A stretch of DNA of 64,000 bases, from positions 63,302 to 127,301 of the forward strand of contig CM072167.1 of the NCBI GenBank assembly GCA_036850595.1. Direction: 5' to 3'. How positions within the stretch are numbered: position 1 is the first letter of the stretch; each line of letters opens with the position of its first letter. Shown piece by piece: positions 22,998-36,450 of the stretch. A program made the translations under genes and the position numbers. This stretch comes from Rhyacichthys aspro (taxonomy: Eukaryota > Chordata > Actinopteri > Gobiiformes > Rhyacichthyidae). The notes beneath the pieces are model-generated. The model was not told the DNA's origin, did no database searches, and saw only the letters and a program-made list of their open reading frames with translations.

Positions 22998-25900
22998 GTC
23001 TTCCACTTTGACCACTAATTTGACCCCCTGAACATGCTCAAAAACTCACCAAACTTTGCCCAAAATTCAGGATCGGCGAAAAAGGATTTATTTTGGGGGT
23101 CCCATACAAATCCATAAAACGGGGGCTCGACAGCGCACCCTGGAAAAGTGGAAATACATTAGGCCAATGGGAAGTGAAAGTACTTTTTTTTGCCGTAAAG
23201 CCACCAACTTTGGTACACACATTCCTTACCTGAGGCAAACAAAAATATTATTATGGCTTTGCCCGCTGACAAACAGGAAGTCCGCCATTTTGGGTGAAAC
23301 ATGCGACGCCCAAAATCACACCACTCATTCAAAACACTACTGGTCCTAGGGTTTTCATCCAAAAGGCTCCAAATTTGGTCAGAATCATCTAGACACCAGT
23401 GCCGACAAAAATTATCAAGTGGTTTTTTGATATCTTCATGGGTGTGGCCGTAACAAGCCCCTAACGAGGAGGCCATTTTTGTAAAAATAAAATCTCCTGT
23501 AACTTTCACAAACATTGTTGGATCTGTTTGGACCCAATGAAGCGTTTGTGCACATTAATGACCTGAACACAATGATATGCAAATTAGAGGGCTAGCTTCA
23601 AAACTGGCTCTCTAGTGCCCCCTATAAATTTATAATGGGGGCCAAAAATTTAGTTTGGTCTAGAGACATGAAATTTGGTACACACATCCCTTATGTCATG
23701 CCGAACAAAAAAGCCAATCACAATGACCCCCTATCTACAACCGTGTTGCCATGGGAACGCTCCAAACATGTAATTTAAATGAATGGGAGGCTGAACTTGA
23801 ACGCTAAATTGAGCTCCTAAACGTAACTGAAACCGCAGCAAACTTTACCCAAAATTCAAGACCATTGAGTAATCATTTTTTTGATAATGCCATACAAATC
23901 CATACAAAGGGGGCTCGACAGCACACCCTGGAAAAGTGGAAATACATTAAGTCAATGGGAAGTGAAAGTACATTTTTTTTGCCGTAGAGTTACCAACTTT
24001 GGTACACACATTCCTTACACCGAGTCAAACAAAAAATATTATTATGGCTTTGCTGCCTGACAAACAGGAAGTCCGCCATTTTGAGTGGAACATGCGACTC
24101 CCAAAATCGCACCCCTCATTCAAAACACTACTTGTCCTAGGGTTTTCATCCAAAAGACTCCAAATTTGGTCAGAATCATCTAGACACATGAGCCGACAAA
24201 AATTATCAATTTATTTTTTGATATCTTAATGGGTGTGGCCGTAACAAGCCCCTAACGAGGAGGCCATTTTTGGAAAAAGAAAATCTCCTCTAACTTTCAC
24301 ATACACTGTCAGATTTGGTTGGACCCAATGAAGCGTTTGTGCACATTAATGACCTGAACACAATGATATGCAAATGATAGGGCTATCTTCAAAAGTGGCT
24401 CTCCAGGGCCCCCTACAATTTTATAATGGGAGCCAAACATTTACTTTGGTCTAGAGACATGAAATTTGATACACACATCCCTTATGTCATGCTGAACAAA
24501 AAAGCCAATCACAATGATCCCCTATCTACAACCATGTTGCCATGGAAATGCTCCAAATATGCAATGTAAATGAATGGGAGGATAAATTCAACGCTAAATT
24601 GAGTGCCTAAACGTAACTTAAACCGCACCAAACTTTACCCAAAATTCAAGACCATTGAGTAATAATTTTTTTGCCACTGACATACAAATCCATAAAAGGG
24701 GGCTCGACAGCGCACCCTGGAAAAGTGGAAATACATTAAGTCAATGGGAAGTGAAAGTACTTTTTTTTTGCCGTAAAGTCACCAACTTTGGTACACACAT
24801 TCCTTACACCGAGTCAAACAAAAAATATTATTATGGCTTTGCTCCATGACAAACAAGAAGTCCACCATTTTGAGTGGAACATGCGACGCCCAAAATCGCA
24901 CCCCTCATTCAAAATACTACTTGTCCTAGGGTTTTCATCCAAAAGACTCCAAATTTGGTCAGAATCATCTAGACACATGAGGCGACAAAAATTATCAATT
25001 TATTTTTTGATATCTTAATGGGTGTGGCCGTAACAAGCCCCTAACGAGGAGGCCATTTTTGGAAAAAGAAAATCTCCTCTAACTTTCACATACACTGTCA
25101 GATTTGGTTGGACCCAATGAAGCGTTTGTGCACATTAATGACCTGAACACAATGATATGCAAATTAGAGGGCTAGCTTCAAAACTGGCTCTCCAGCGCCC
25201 CCTATAAATTTATAATGGGGGCCAAAAATTTAGTTTGGTCTAGAGACATGAAATTTGGTACACACATCCCTTATGTCATGCCGAACAAAAAGCCAATCAC
25301 AATGACCCCTATCTACAACCATGTTGCCATGGGAATGCTCGAAACATGTAATTTAAATGAATGGGAGGATAAATTCAACGCTAAATTGAGTCTTAAACGT
25401 AACTGAAACCGCACCAAACTTCACCCAAAATTCAAGACCTTTGAGCAATAATATTTGTTGCCACTGCCATACAAATCCATTAAAAGGGGGCTCGACAGCG
25501 CACCCTAGAAAAATGGAAATACATTACGCCAATGGGAAGTGAAAGTACTTTTTTTTTGCCGTAAAGCCACCAACTTTGGTACACACATTCCTTACACCGA
25601 GTCAAACAAAAAATATTATTATGGCTTTGCTCCATGACAAACAAGAAGTCCACCATTTTGAGTGGAACATGCGACGCCCAAAATCGCACCCCTCATTCAA
25701 AATACTACTTGTCCTAGGGTTTTCATCCAAAAGACTCCAAATTTGGTCAGAATCATCTACACACATGAGCTGATAAAAATTATCAATTTATTTTTTGATA
25801 TCTTAATGGGTGTGGCCGTAACAAGCCCCTAACGAGGAGGCCATTTTTGGAAAAAGAAAATCTCCTCTAACTTTCACATACACTGTCAGATTTGGTTGGA

Positions 25901-26290
25901 CCCAATGAAGTGTTTGTGCACATTAATGACCTGAACACAGTGATATGCAAATGATAGGGCTAGATTCAAAACTGGCTCTCCAACGCCCCCTATAAATTTA
26001 TAATGGGGGCCAAAAATTTTGTTTGGTCTAAAGACATGAAAATTGGTACACACATCCCTGATGTCATGCTGAACAAAAAACCCAATCACAATGACCTCCT
26101 ACCTAAAACCGTGTTGCCATGGGAACGCTGGAGACATGTAATGTAAATGAATGGGAGGCTGAAGTTGAACGCTAAATGTAGCTCCCACAGTTGCAAGGAC
26201 AGGCGACGTGCGATCTTCCCGAGGAAACGTGCCCCCCGCGGCCGCAAGGGATGCGAGGGCCTTTGACGCCGCTTGCGGCTTTAATTATTT
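22998..26290 (+). repeat. Array block 3 (four units)
   Basis: Head GTCTTCCACTTTGACC, four units, tail about 26180-26285 (GGAAACGTGCCCCCCGCGG). Confidence 0.8.
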
Positions 26291-26302
26291 ATTTTTTTTT
26301 TT

Positions 26303-28700
26303 TGTCTGACACTTTCAGCCCTAATTTGACCCCCTGAACGTGCTCAAAAACTCACCAAACTTTGCCCAAAATTCAGGATCGGCGAAAAATAATTTATTTT
26401 GGGGGTCGCATAAAAATCCATAAAAAGGTGGCTCGACAGCGCACCCTGGAAAATGGAAATACATTAGCCCAATGGGAAGTGAAAGTACTTTTTTTTTGCC
26501 GTAAAGTCACCAACTTTGGTACACACATTCCTTATCCCGAGGCAAACAAAAAATATTATTATAGCTTTGCCCGCTGACAAACAGGAAGTCCGCCATTTTG
26601 GGTGAAACATGCGACGCCCAAAATCGCACCCCTCATTCAAAACACTACTTGTCCTAGGGTTTTCATCCAAAAGGCTCCAAATTTGGTCAGAATCATCTAG
26701 ACACCAGTGCCGACAAAAATTATCAAGTGGTTTTTTTATATCTTGATGGGTGTGGTCGTAACGAGCCCCTAACGAGGAGGCCATTTTTGGAAAAATAAAA
26801 TCTCCTGTAACTTTCACAAACATTGTTGGATCTTTTTGGACCCAATGAAGCGTTTGTGCACATTCATGACCTGAACACAATGATATGCAAATTATAGGGC
26901 TAGCTTCAAAACTGGCTCTCCAGCGCCCCCTCTAAATTTATAATGGGGGCCAAAAATTTAGTTTGGTCTAGAGACATGAAATTTGGTACACACATCCCTT
27001 ATGTCATGCCGATCAAAAAAGCCAATCACAATGACCCCCTATCTACAACCGTGTTGCCATGGGAACGCTCGAAACATGTCATTTAAATGAATGGGAGGAT
27101 AAATTCAACGCTAAATTTAGGTCTTAAATGTAAATGAAACTGCACCAAACTTCACCCAAAATTCAAGACCTTGGAGCAATAATATTTTTTGCCACTGCCA
27201 TACAAATCCATAAAAAGGGGGCTCGACAGCGCACCCTAGGAAAATGGAAATACATTACGCCAATGGGAAGTGAAAGTACATTTTTTTGGCCGTAAAGTCA
27301 CCAACTTTGGTACACACATTCCTTTCCCCGAGGCAAACAAAAAATATTATTATGGCTTTGCCCGCTGACAAACAGGAAGTCCGCCATTTTGGGTGAAACA
27401 TGCAACGCCCAAAATCGGACCCCTCATTCAAAACACTACTTGTCCTAGGGTTTTCATCCAAAAGACTCCAAATTTGGTCAGAATCATCTAGACACATGTG
27501 CAAACAAAAATTATCAATTTATTTTTTGATATCTTAATGGGTGTGGCTGTAAATAGCCCCTAACGAGGAGGCCATTTTTGGAAAAAGAAAATCTCCTGTA
27601 ACTTTCACATACACTGTCAGATTTGGTTGGACCCAATGAAATGTTTGTGCACATTAATGACCTGAACACAATGATATGCAAAGTATAGGGCTATCTTCAA
27701 AACTGGCTCTCCAGCGCCCCCTATAAATTTATAATGGGGGCCAAAAATCTAGTTTGGTCTAGAGACATGAAATTTGGTACACACATCCCTGATGTCATGC
27801 TGAACAAAAAACCCAATCACAATGACCCCCTATCTACAACCATGTTGCCATGGAAATGCTCCAAATATGCAATGTAAATGAATGGGAGGATAAATTCAAC
27901 GCTAAATTGAGTGCCTAAACGTCACTTAAACCGCACCAAACTTTACCCAAAATTCAAGACCACTGAGTAATAATTTTTTTGCCACTAACATACAAATCCA
28001 TAAAAAGGGGCTCGACAGCGCACCCCTAGAAAAATGGGTATACATTACGCCAATGGAAAGTGAAAGTACATTTTTTTGCCCTAAAGTCACCAACTTTGGT
28101 ACACACATTCCTTACACCGAGTCAAACAAAAATATTATTATGGCTTTGCTCCATGACAAACAGGAAGTCCGCCATTTTGGGTGGAACATGCGACGCCCAA
28201 AATCACACTCCTCATTCAAAATACTACTTGTCCTAGGGTTTTCATCCAAAAGACTCCAAATTTGGTCAGAATCATCTAGACACATGTGCAAAAAAAAATT
28301 ATCAATTTATTTTTGATATCTTAATGGGTGTGGCCGTAACAAGCCCCTAACGAGGAGGCCATTTTTGGAAAAAGAAAATCTCTTCTAACTTTCACATACA
28401 CTGTCAGATTTGGTTGGCCCCAATGAAGCGTTTGTGCACATTAATGACCTGAACACAGTGATATTCAAATAATGGGACTGTCTTTATAACTGGCTCTCCT
28501 TCACAGTAAAAAATGCAGTCTTGCCCAGGACATTTCTCCCCGATGTTGCAAAGGGAGGCGAAATGAAGTCCTTTCGAGAACATTTACTCTCGCGGTTGCA
28601 AGGGGAGTCGACGTGCGGTCTTCCCGAGGAAACGTGCCTCCCCGCGGTCGCAAGGGATGCGAGGGCCTTTGACGCCGCTTGCGGCTTTAATTATTATTAT
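26303..28700 (+). repeat. Array block 4 (three units)
   Basis: Near-duplicate of block 1, with the first unit at its normal length. Tail about 28497-28690. Confidence 0.8.
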
Positions 28701-28701
28701 T

Positions 28702-31171
28702 TTTCATCTTCCACTTCGACCGCTAATTTGGCCCCCTGAACATGCTCAAAAACTCACCAGACTTTGCCCAAAATTCAGGATCAGCGAAAAATAATTTATT
28801 TTAGGGGTCCCATACAAATCCATAAAACAGGGTCTCGACAGCGCACCCTGGAAAAGTGGAAATACATTACGCCAGTGGGAAGTGAAAGTACTTTTTTTTT
28901 GCCGTAAAGCCACCAACTTTGGTACACACATTCCTTACCCCGAGGCAAACAAAAAATATTATGATGGCTTTGCCCGCTGACAAACAGTTAGTCCGCCATT
29001 TTGGGTGAAACATGCGACGCCCAAAATCACACCCCTCATTCAAAACACTACTTGTCCTAGGGTTTTCATCCAAAAGACTCCAAATTTGGTCAGAATCACC
29101 TAGACACATGAGCCGACAAAAATTATCAAGTGGTTTTTTGATATCTTAATGGGTGTGGTTGTAACGAGCCCCTAACGAGGAGGCCATTTTTGTAAAAATA
29201 AAATCTCCTGTAACTTTCACAAACATTGTTGGATCTGGTTGGACCCAATGAAGCGTTTGTGCACATTAATGACCTGAACACAATGATATGCAAATTAGAG
29301 GGCTAGCTTCAAAACTCGCTCTCCAGTGCCCCCTATAAATTTATAATGGGGGCCAAAAATTTAGTTTGGTCTAGAGACATGAAATTTGGTACACACATCC
29401 CTTGTGTCATGCCGAACAAAAAAGCCAATCACAATGACCCCCTATTTACAACTGTGTTGCCATGGGAACACTCAAAACATGTAATTTAAATGAATGGGAG
29501 GATAAATTCGACGCTAAATTGAGGTCTTAAATGTAAATGAAACTGCACCAAACTTCACCCAAAATTCAAGACCTTTGAGCAATAATATTTTTTGCCACTG
29601 CCATACAAATCCATAAAAAAGGGGCTCGACAGCGCACCCTGGAAAAATGGAAATACATTACGCCAATGGGAAGTGAAAGTACATTTTTTTTGCCGTAAAG
29701 TCACCAACTTTGGTACACACATTCCTTACACCGAGTCAAACAAAAAATATTATTATGGCTTTGCTCCATGACAAACAGGAAGTCTGCCATTTTGGGTGGA
29801 ACATGCAACGCCCAAAATCACACTCCTCATTCAAAATACTACTTGTCCTAGGGTTTTCATCCAAAAGACTCCAAATTTGGTCAGAATCATCTAGACACAT
29901 GAGGCGACAAAAATTATCAATTTATTTTTTGATATCTTAATGGGTGTGGCCGTAACGAGCCCCTAACGAGGAGGCCATTTTTGGAAAAAGAAAATCTCCT
30001 GTAACTTTCACATACACTGTCAGATTTGGTTGGACCCAATGAAGTGTTTGTGCACATTAATGACCTGAACACAATGATATGCAAAGTATAGGGCTATCTT
30101 CAAAACTGGCTCTCCAGCGCCCCCTATAAATTTATAATGGGGGCCAAAAATTTAGTTTGGTCTAGAGACATGAAATTTGGTACACACATCCCTTGTGTCA
30201 TGCCGAACAAAAAAGCCAATCACAATGACCCCCTATTTACAACTGTGTTGCCATGGGAACACTCAAAACATGTAATTTAAATGAATGGGAGGATAAATTC
30301 GACGCTAAATTGAGGTCTTAAATGTAAATGAAAGTGCACCAAACTTCACCCAAAATTCAAGACCTTTGAGCAATAATATTTTTTGCCACTGCCATACAAA
30401 TCCATAAAAAAGGGGCTCGACAGCGCACCCTGGAAAAATGGAAATACATTACGCCAATGGGAAGTGAAAGTACATTTTTTTGGCCGTAAAGTCACCAACT
30501 TTGGTACACACATTCCTTTCCCCGAGGCAAACAAAAAATATTATTATGGCTTTGCCCGCTGACAAACAGGAAGTCCGCCATTTTGGGTGAAACATGCAAC
30601 GCCCAAAATCGGACCCCTCATTCAAAACACTACTTGTCCTAGGGTTTTCATCCAAAAGACTCCAAATTTGGTCAGAATCATCTAGACACATGTGCAAACA
30701 AAAATTATCAATTTATTTTTTGATATCTTAATGGGTGTGGCTGTAAATAGCCCCTAACGAGGAGGCCATTTTTGGAAAAAGAAAATCTCCTGTAACTTTC
30801 ACATACACTGTCAGATTTGGTTGGACCCAATGAAATGTTTGTGCACATTAATGACCTGAACACAATGATATGCAAAGTATAGGGCTATCTTCAAAACTGG
30901 CTCTCCAGCGCCCCCTATAAATTTATAATGGGGGCCAAAAATCTAGTTTGGTCTAGAGACATGAAATTTGGTACACACATCCCTGATGTCATGCTGAATA
31001 AAAAACCCAATCACAATGACCCCCTATCTACAACCATGTTGCCATGGATGCGCTACGTAATGTAAATGAATGGGAGGCTGAAATTAAACGCTAAATTGAG
31101 CTCCCACAGTTGCAAGGGGAGGCGACGTGCGGTCTTCCCGAGTAAACGTGCCGCTTGCGGCTTTAATTATA
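28702..31171 (+). repeat. Array block 5 (three units, shortened tail)
   Basis: Head CATCTTCCACTTCGACC, three units, and a tail about 31100-31168 that lacks most of the GC-rich segment but keeps GCCGCTTGCGGCTTTAATTA. Confidence 0.8.
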
Positions 31172-31240
31172 TATTATTTTGTATTCTATGTTGCACCTTA
31201 CAAGCAAGTTCCTAGTTTGTGAATTCTGGTCACTGACAAA
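31172..31240 (+). mobile_element. 3' end of the interrupted LINE
   Basis: TTGTATTCTATGTTGCACC, then TTCCTAGTTTGTGAATTC and GGTCACTGACA, then an A run. This matches the usual 3' terminus of the fish LINE family whose body ends at 18750, so the array probably inserted into or expanded inside its 3' UTR. The inference rests on recalled family ends. Confidence 0.65.
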
Positions 31241-34200
31241 AAAAAAGATACAAACCTGCTGTAACAAACATCGTGTAAAAAGAGAGAATTAGGCTAAGTG
31301 ATAAAGTTAAATTGTTTTGGAACACCACCTGAAAGAGGAAAAGAATAATAAAGCCTAAGATGAATTTGAGCGTGAGTTCTTAAGCCAGACAGTAATCCCA
31401 TTATGAAGTGAAACAACCACAAACTTAAGCATAAATGAATGAGAAATGATGTCGTTTATATAGTATATTCATGGATTGAAACAATACCCCTTTCTTATTG
31501 AAGGTGGGATATGATTTTACGGGAATAACTCGAAAATTTACTTAGTTAATGAATTTAGAAAAACAGTCTAAAAGAGTTAAGCTAAATTTTAGTTAAGTTT
31601 AATTTAAGTTTAATCTTTATGCCAACTCTGTATCAGGTAACTGTGTAGATCTTACTGGAAGAGCCAAGGCTGGAGGCAAGAGGTCAGAGACCTGGAGCAG
31701 GAATGGTGGTGGTACCAACGGTACTGCCGATGATGGTTCGGAGTTGGGTCCCCAAAGCTAGCTGACTGTTGTGGTCCTCTGTGGATCTGCTCTTGGTTCT
31801 CTCTGCCTTGGGCTGAGCTGCTGCTTGCCGTGGGTCAGAGGTCAGTAGCATCCCTGATCTGTGAGACGGGCTGCTGATATCTGTGCGTTTATGGCCAGCA
31901 GAGTCAGTTAAACCAGAGTCCGGCATAAAGAAAGTTAAGTTTCAGATCAAAAATGCCAATTGGAAAAACATTCATAGTTCTTAATAGACTTTTAAGTATG
32001 TAGGCTGTAATTGTAGGAGTTGTCCAGAATTCGTCCTGTTGACCTTCTCTTCCTAAATAAAAAAAAAAAAAAAAGAGAATACAGACTTTATGCATCAGTA
32101 AAATAACCACTGTGTGCAACAGCCTGTATAAGTGTTACTGTGTGTTACACTTTTATTCTCTAACTTTTCAACCACCACAGGATGTGTCTTCCGAGATGGT
32201 TGTTTAAGGAGTGAGAAACTACTCTGCACTGCATCAGCTGGCATCAGCTAGCAACAAGTTTATTGCCAGCTGAAGCATAATCATTCATGCAGTAATTATT
32301 CAATGGGAGGCTTTTTCAATGACCTTTATTTTGGCGGGGAATAGTATATTGCTCTGACAAAAGAGACACTAGTATGCAGAGCTATAAATCTTGACTGAAT
32401 CTTATTATTAACAGTGTTTTTGCGACAGATGGAGGGTGTAGGTAATAAGCTCGTTTTATGTCATAGCGGTCTGAATACTAGTTGTAGCCTGTAAAATGGT
32501 TAAAACACAGAGCCATATGTTAGCGACAGCTTTACTACAGAACTAAATAAACCACAGACGCAACAAGTGATTTATTAAGAGAAAACTACGACACTTACCA
32601 TTTCAGGTTTTCCAATAGGGGACAGCCTCTGACTTTGAGAGGAGGCTTACTGAACCTATTTCATGGCAAAAAACCATCTGAATAACTTTGATGCTTTGTT
32701 TTTGTAGTAACTGCATAATGGAGCATCAAAGTTGAACAAGTTGAGCTTTCTACAATTCAGCCTGTTCAGAGAGACCCATTTACTTTTGTGTAAAGTGAAG
32801 TGGGGTGTTAACGCCTCCTCAAGGATATTTCTACAGAAATCAATCGTACCTGACCATAAGTTTATCTAAAATGTTTCTCTGATTGGTTGTTTGTTTTATA
32901 TTTTGGGAAGCACAGTGGCAAAGTGGTTGGCACTATCGCCTCACAGCAAAAAGGTCCTGAGTATGATGCAGTAATAGTAGTAATGATGTCCCACTCTCCT
33001 TTGCGAGAAATACTGTTGGAGATGTTGCATGATGCTACAACTTGGGTTTTCACATTCAAGTCAAAATGACTGCCTTCCTATTGGAAATATGGCGTGGTCA
33101 CCATACACTTTTTTTGCTCTGGTACCACTCCTTAATGTGCATACCAAATTTTATTTGGCTATGGCAAACTAAATTTTTCACCTCCCATTCACTTTTTCTT
33201 AAATTTGAGATGTTAGCAGGGCAACCTGTTGTAGATAGGGCATGGTGTAAAAATTAATGTCTTTACAACAAACTAAATTTCTGATTAGTAGATATTTCAT
33301 TGTATTCACAATGTGAATGGGCACAGGTGCTCCATTGGGTCCGTCAATGTTGTGAGAGTTACAGGAGATTTTAGACTACCCAAAATGGCCGCCTCATGTG
33401 TCCAGATGATTTTGCCCTTGTTTGGAGTCTGTGGGAGGAAGATATTTTGTCTACTTTTTTAAAATGACGGGTGAAACAGAATTGATTTGCTTTGAAACTG
33501 CTTTTCAAAGTCCAAAATTTTCTTCTCCAATACTTGGAGGGAGAGCTGGGGCAGCTCAGTACGGGACAGGAAGGCCAGCACGCAGAGTTCCCAGAGCTCA
33601 GAGGACCAGTGGAAGCTGTGGAAGCTGTGGAGTGGGAGTATTTTCTGATGTATTTTCCCCTCCTCTCTTGATCCTCCATACCCGCCCAGTGACAGCACAT
33701 TCCCCTGTCCTGATATAATCCACCTAATGTAGTCTAACGGTAGATACACATTGCATTAACATCATTATCTAAGGCTCTCTCCAGACCCATATGTTTAGCT
33801 CAAAAAAACTGAATTAAGAACTGAAACTGAATCATGACGACTGAAACTGAAAACTTAATTTTCAACAAAGCAGTCCCAAAGCTAATTAATTTGGGTTCAA
33901 AATATAATTTCATTTTTTATTTACTGCAATTCATTTACAGACCAGTGTATTTCATTTTAAAATATGCTCTCTAAATTTACTTTTTGAAAAGCATTCATGC
34001 AGCTTGCAATTAACATTCATTTTCAGTTTCTAGTGACACAGGTATCAGCCTATACAGGGTTGCCCTCACCAAATGGAACTGATACCCAGCTCAATTACTA
34101 ATGACGTTCTTCCCTCTGCTAACTTAAAGTGAACAGACTCACAGTTCACTTACTTAACTCTAAATGAAATGGGAAACTCTGACTTGGAATGGTTTGAGGA

Positions 34201-34399
34201 GGACAACCATCAGTTCAGATTTAAACCCTCTTTGTAAAACAGGGCCATAGTGGAGCTATAGGGATTATTTTAACCCTAACTATATTTTGACAGATGACAG
34301 AGAGGTGACTTTTCTGTGGTCTTTTCTGATTTTGCAAATGTATATTATGTTCATTATAAACAGAAGCAGGCTGTGATTTATTTTGTTTTCTTCTTACAG
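31241..34399. other. Remainder of the last MTPAP intron
   Basis: Non-coding apart from a repeat fragment at about 32905-32965. Short frames on both strands (for example 31684-31926 minus, 33371-33749 both) have no recognised domains. Confidence 0.5.
32905..32965 (-). repeat. Fragment of the 11.26-kb dispersed repeat, opposite strand
   Basis: GGGAAGCACAGTGGCAAAGT, GGTTGGCACTATCGCC and AGCAAAAAGGTCCTGA match the usual reverse-complement end (CACGGTGG.GCAGTGGTTAGC) of the same teleost repeat. Confidence 0.6.
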
Positions 34400-34723
34400 G
34401 GCAAAGAGCAGAACAAGCCTGAGATAGGACCGCTGCATATCCAAAACCCATTCGAAACGTCTTTAAATGTGAGCAAGAATGTCAGCTCCATGCAGCTGGA
34501 ACGCTTTGTGGCTCTGTGTCAGGAGAGTGCCTGGCTGCTCCAGCAGCGGAATTCTACCAAAGCCAGCAGTGGTGCCCCATGGGGCCTGGCCACGCTGCTC
34601 CTGCCATCACAGGTCACCATAGGTGTCAAAGGCAGAAAGAAAAGGAAACGGGAGCCTGCCAGTGAGAGAATAAGGAATTTACTGGACTCTTTAAGGACTA
34701 AAAACAATTCACAGAAAAGCTGA
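34400..34723 (+). CDS. mtpap: MTPAP last coding exon
   Basis: The acceptor TTCTTACAG precedes 34400, and the frame continues directly from the exon ending at 15253. It encodes the MTPAP C-terminus: KEQNKPEIGPLHIQNPFET, then LNVSKNVSS, the helix with ESAWLLQQ, PWGLATLLLPS, a basic stretch (KGRKKRKR) and a final helix (IRNLLDSLRTKN). It stops at TGA 34721-34723. Human MTPAP as I recall it has the same PLYIQNPFETSLNISKNVS and PWGLVSLLLPS motifs. No frameshift or stop lies in the three exons, which together give 162 residues, so the gene looks intact here. Confidence 0.93.
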   Translation, partial: GKEQNKPEIGPLHIQNPFETSLNVSKNVSSMQLERFVALCQESAWLLQQRNSTKASSGAPWGLATLLLPSQVTIGVKGRKKRKREPASERIRNLLDSLRTKNNSQKS

Positions 34724-36447
34724 GCTATTTGGAGATGGTAGAAAGTACTATAACTCTGTGACATAACTATAATTGTAGGCAACTGTGGGCTACTAAGGCA
34801 AACCTTTACACAATTTTTTTTAAAGAAAAAAGAGCACTTAAGTTTATCTCTACACCACTCTCTGTATTAATGGGTCTATGTTTTTGTTTTTTTAGTAAAA
34901 AATAAATGAAAGTCTGTTCTTTATTAATATTTTCATTCCAGTGCTGCCTACATGTCGAAGTGAGTAGAGGAAATATATCCACACAGAGACTTTTTGTAGT
35001 GAAAAGAGGTAGTCCTATCCTGGGACAAAACGTGATGAAAGCCTTAAACATATGCAGTTAAGGAGCACTTTGTAATTTTGAAAAAAATCAAAAGTAATTC
35101 CACCTTTCAACACCAGAGTGCAGTGTTTGCAGTGCAGTTCTCTATTTCACCAGCAGGGGCACTGTTCAAAAAAAGTTTACATTATGAACATTAGGGAGCA
35201 GTATGACGAGTAAATGTTCACAGTGTCATGGAAATGAGAAGAAGTCTCAAAACCCTCCTCCACCAAAGATGAGATAGTCCAAGCTGAGGCTCTGCAGTGA
35301 GGTAGGGGTTGACTGGAGCCCTGCTCCTCATGAAAGAACATATAACACAACATTTTTACACTTGTACTTTATTTCAAGGCTGGGACAGTGATTTTACATC
35401 TCTACTACTACTTCTCCATCTCCTTCCACCAACCCAAGCAGCCGACCATCTCTTCAAATTTGTGAAGGTAGCTGACCTAAATAATGAGTGACCTCCAACT
35501 GTTTATAACCAAAAATATTTACTCATATATGACCAAGTGAATAATAAAATCTCAACGAGACTGTCAAATATTTATAAAAATATTAACATTTTATTTCATA
35601 AAAATATAGTAAAAGCTTATTTCATTGTTCATCATTTGTATATTAAAATACCAATTCATTTCATTGATGGGCTGTGTTTAAAACAGGACTGTGGTAAACA
35701 CTGACTGGATAAGAGCTGTGCAAATAGCAATTAAACAATATATTCAAAATAAGTAAATCAAAGCAAACAAAATCAACATGGCCAATAAATAGGGCCCAAA
35801 CAAAAGGCAAACAAACATGCAAATTCAACCCTTAACTCAATCCAACTTAACACAGACCAGTGAGTCTAGTACAGGCCCAAACAATAAATGTATTTATTAA
35901 CCAAGGGAAAAAACAGTGGATGGCTGCTCAGTTACATTAAGATGGAAACTAGAAAGAATACAGAAACATTTCAGTATAAACATGTAGTCATTTAAAGATA
36001 ACAATATATTCCATATAGTTACCTTCATTCAGATAGAACCAGACAAACACTTCCCAAAAGTGGAGGCTAGCAGGTGATTGGGACCTAAGTGAATGTGAAG
36101 TGATTAGTGACTTGTTGTGATTATTTTATTAGGCCATCACTTTGCCATTAAATTTACATTTAATCAAGAAAGGAGGGATAAACACTTTCCCAGGACTGGA
36201 AACCGGCATATGCTGTTACTGGGGCCTTCTTTCTTTGTCAGTCTTCACCCAAACCCAGATTTGGCCTTTAAGCTTTGCTGGCTATCAGCAGCCCTCTGCT
36301 CAGAGGTAGGGTGTCTAAGTGAAAGGCCCAGATTTTCCTCCCTCTGAAATTTAAAACCTTAGCCCCTCCCACCAACTTCCTACTTCACCCTTTCACATAT
36401 AGTCAAGGGTAGCTAAGTAGGACTGCACAGTTGAACACAGCAGAATC
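34724..36447. other. MTPAP 3' UTR and intergenic sequence
   Basis: A polyadenylation-type AATAAA lies at 34901-34906. Beyond it the sequence is AT-rich, with no gene or repeat I recognise. Confidence 0.5.
34901..34906 (+). terminator. mtpap: Likely MTPAP polyadenylation signal
   Basis: AATAAA, 178 bases after the stop codon, in AT-rich sequence. Other signals further on (for example near 35541) are possible alternatives. Confidence 0.5.
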
Positions 36448-36450
36448 TAA

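Larger units (their letters stand above)
18961..31171 (+). repeat. Array of a ~790-bp repeat in five higher-order blocks
   Basis: Fifteen units, marked by GGCTCGACAGCGCACCCT near 19088, 19771, 20560, 21389, 22178, 23126, 23908, 24704, 25490, 26430, 27219, 28014, 28833, 29625 and 30417. The usual spacing is 780-796 bp. Four larger spacings (819-948) mark block borders, where a GC-rich tail ending GCCGCTTGCGGCTTTAATTA meets a head of poly-T then GTCTTNCACTT. GCCGC/GCGGC can form a hairpin. Units carry GTACACACAT and GCCATTTT landmarks. Similar short frames recur in each unit only because the DNA repeats; no gene is supported. Confidence 0.9.

Noticed and set aside
19438..31171. Recurring 60-138-residue frames in the tandem array, similar to each other
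   Set aside because: Their similarity follows from the repeated DNA. They occur on both strands, start and stop at different places and have no domain.
33090..33230. Possible diverged copy of the ~790-bp repeat in the MTPAP intron
   Set aside because: Shares only general wording such as ATACCAAATTTTATTTGG; the landmark cores are missing.
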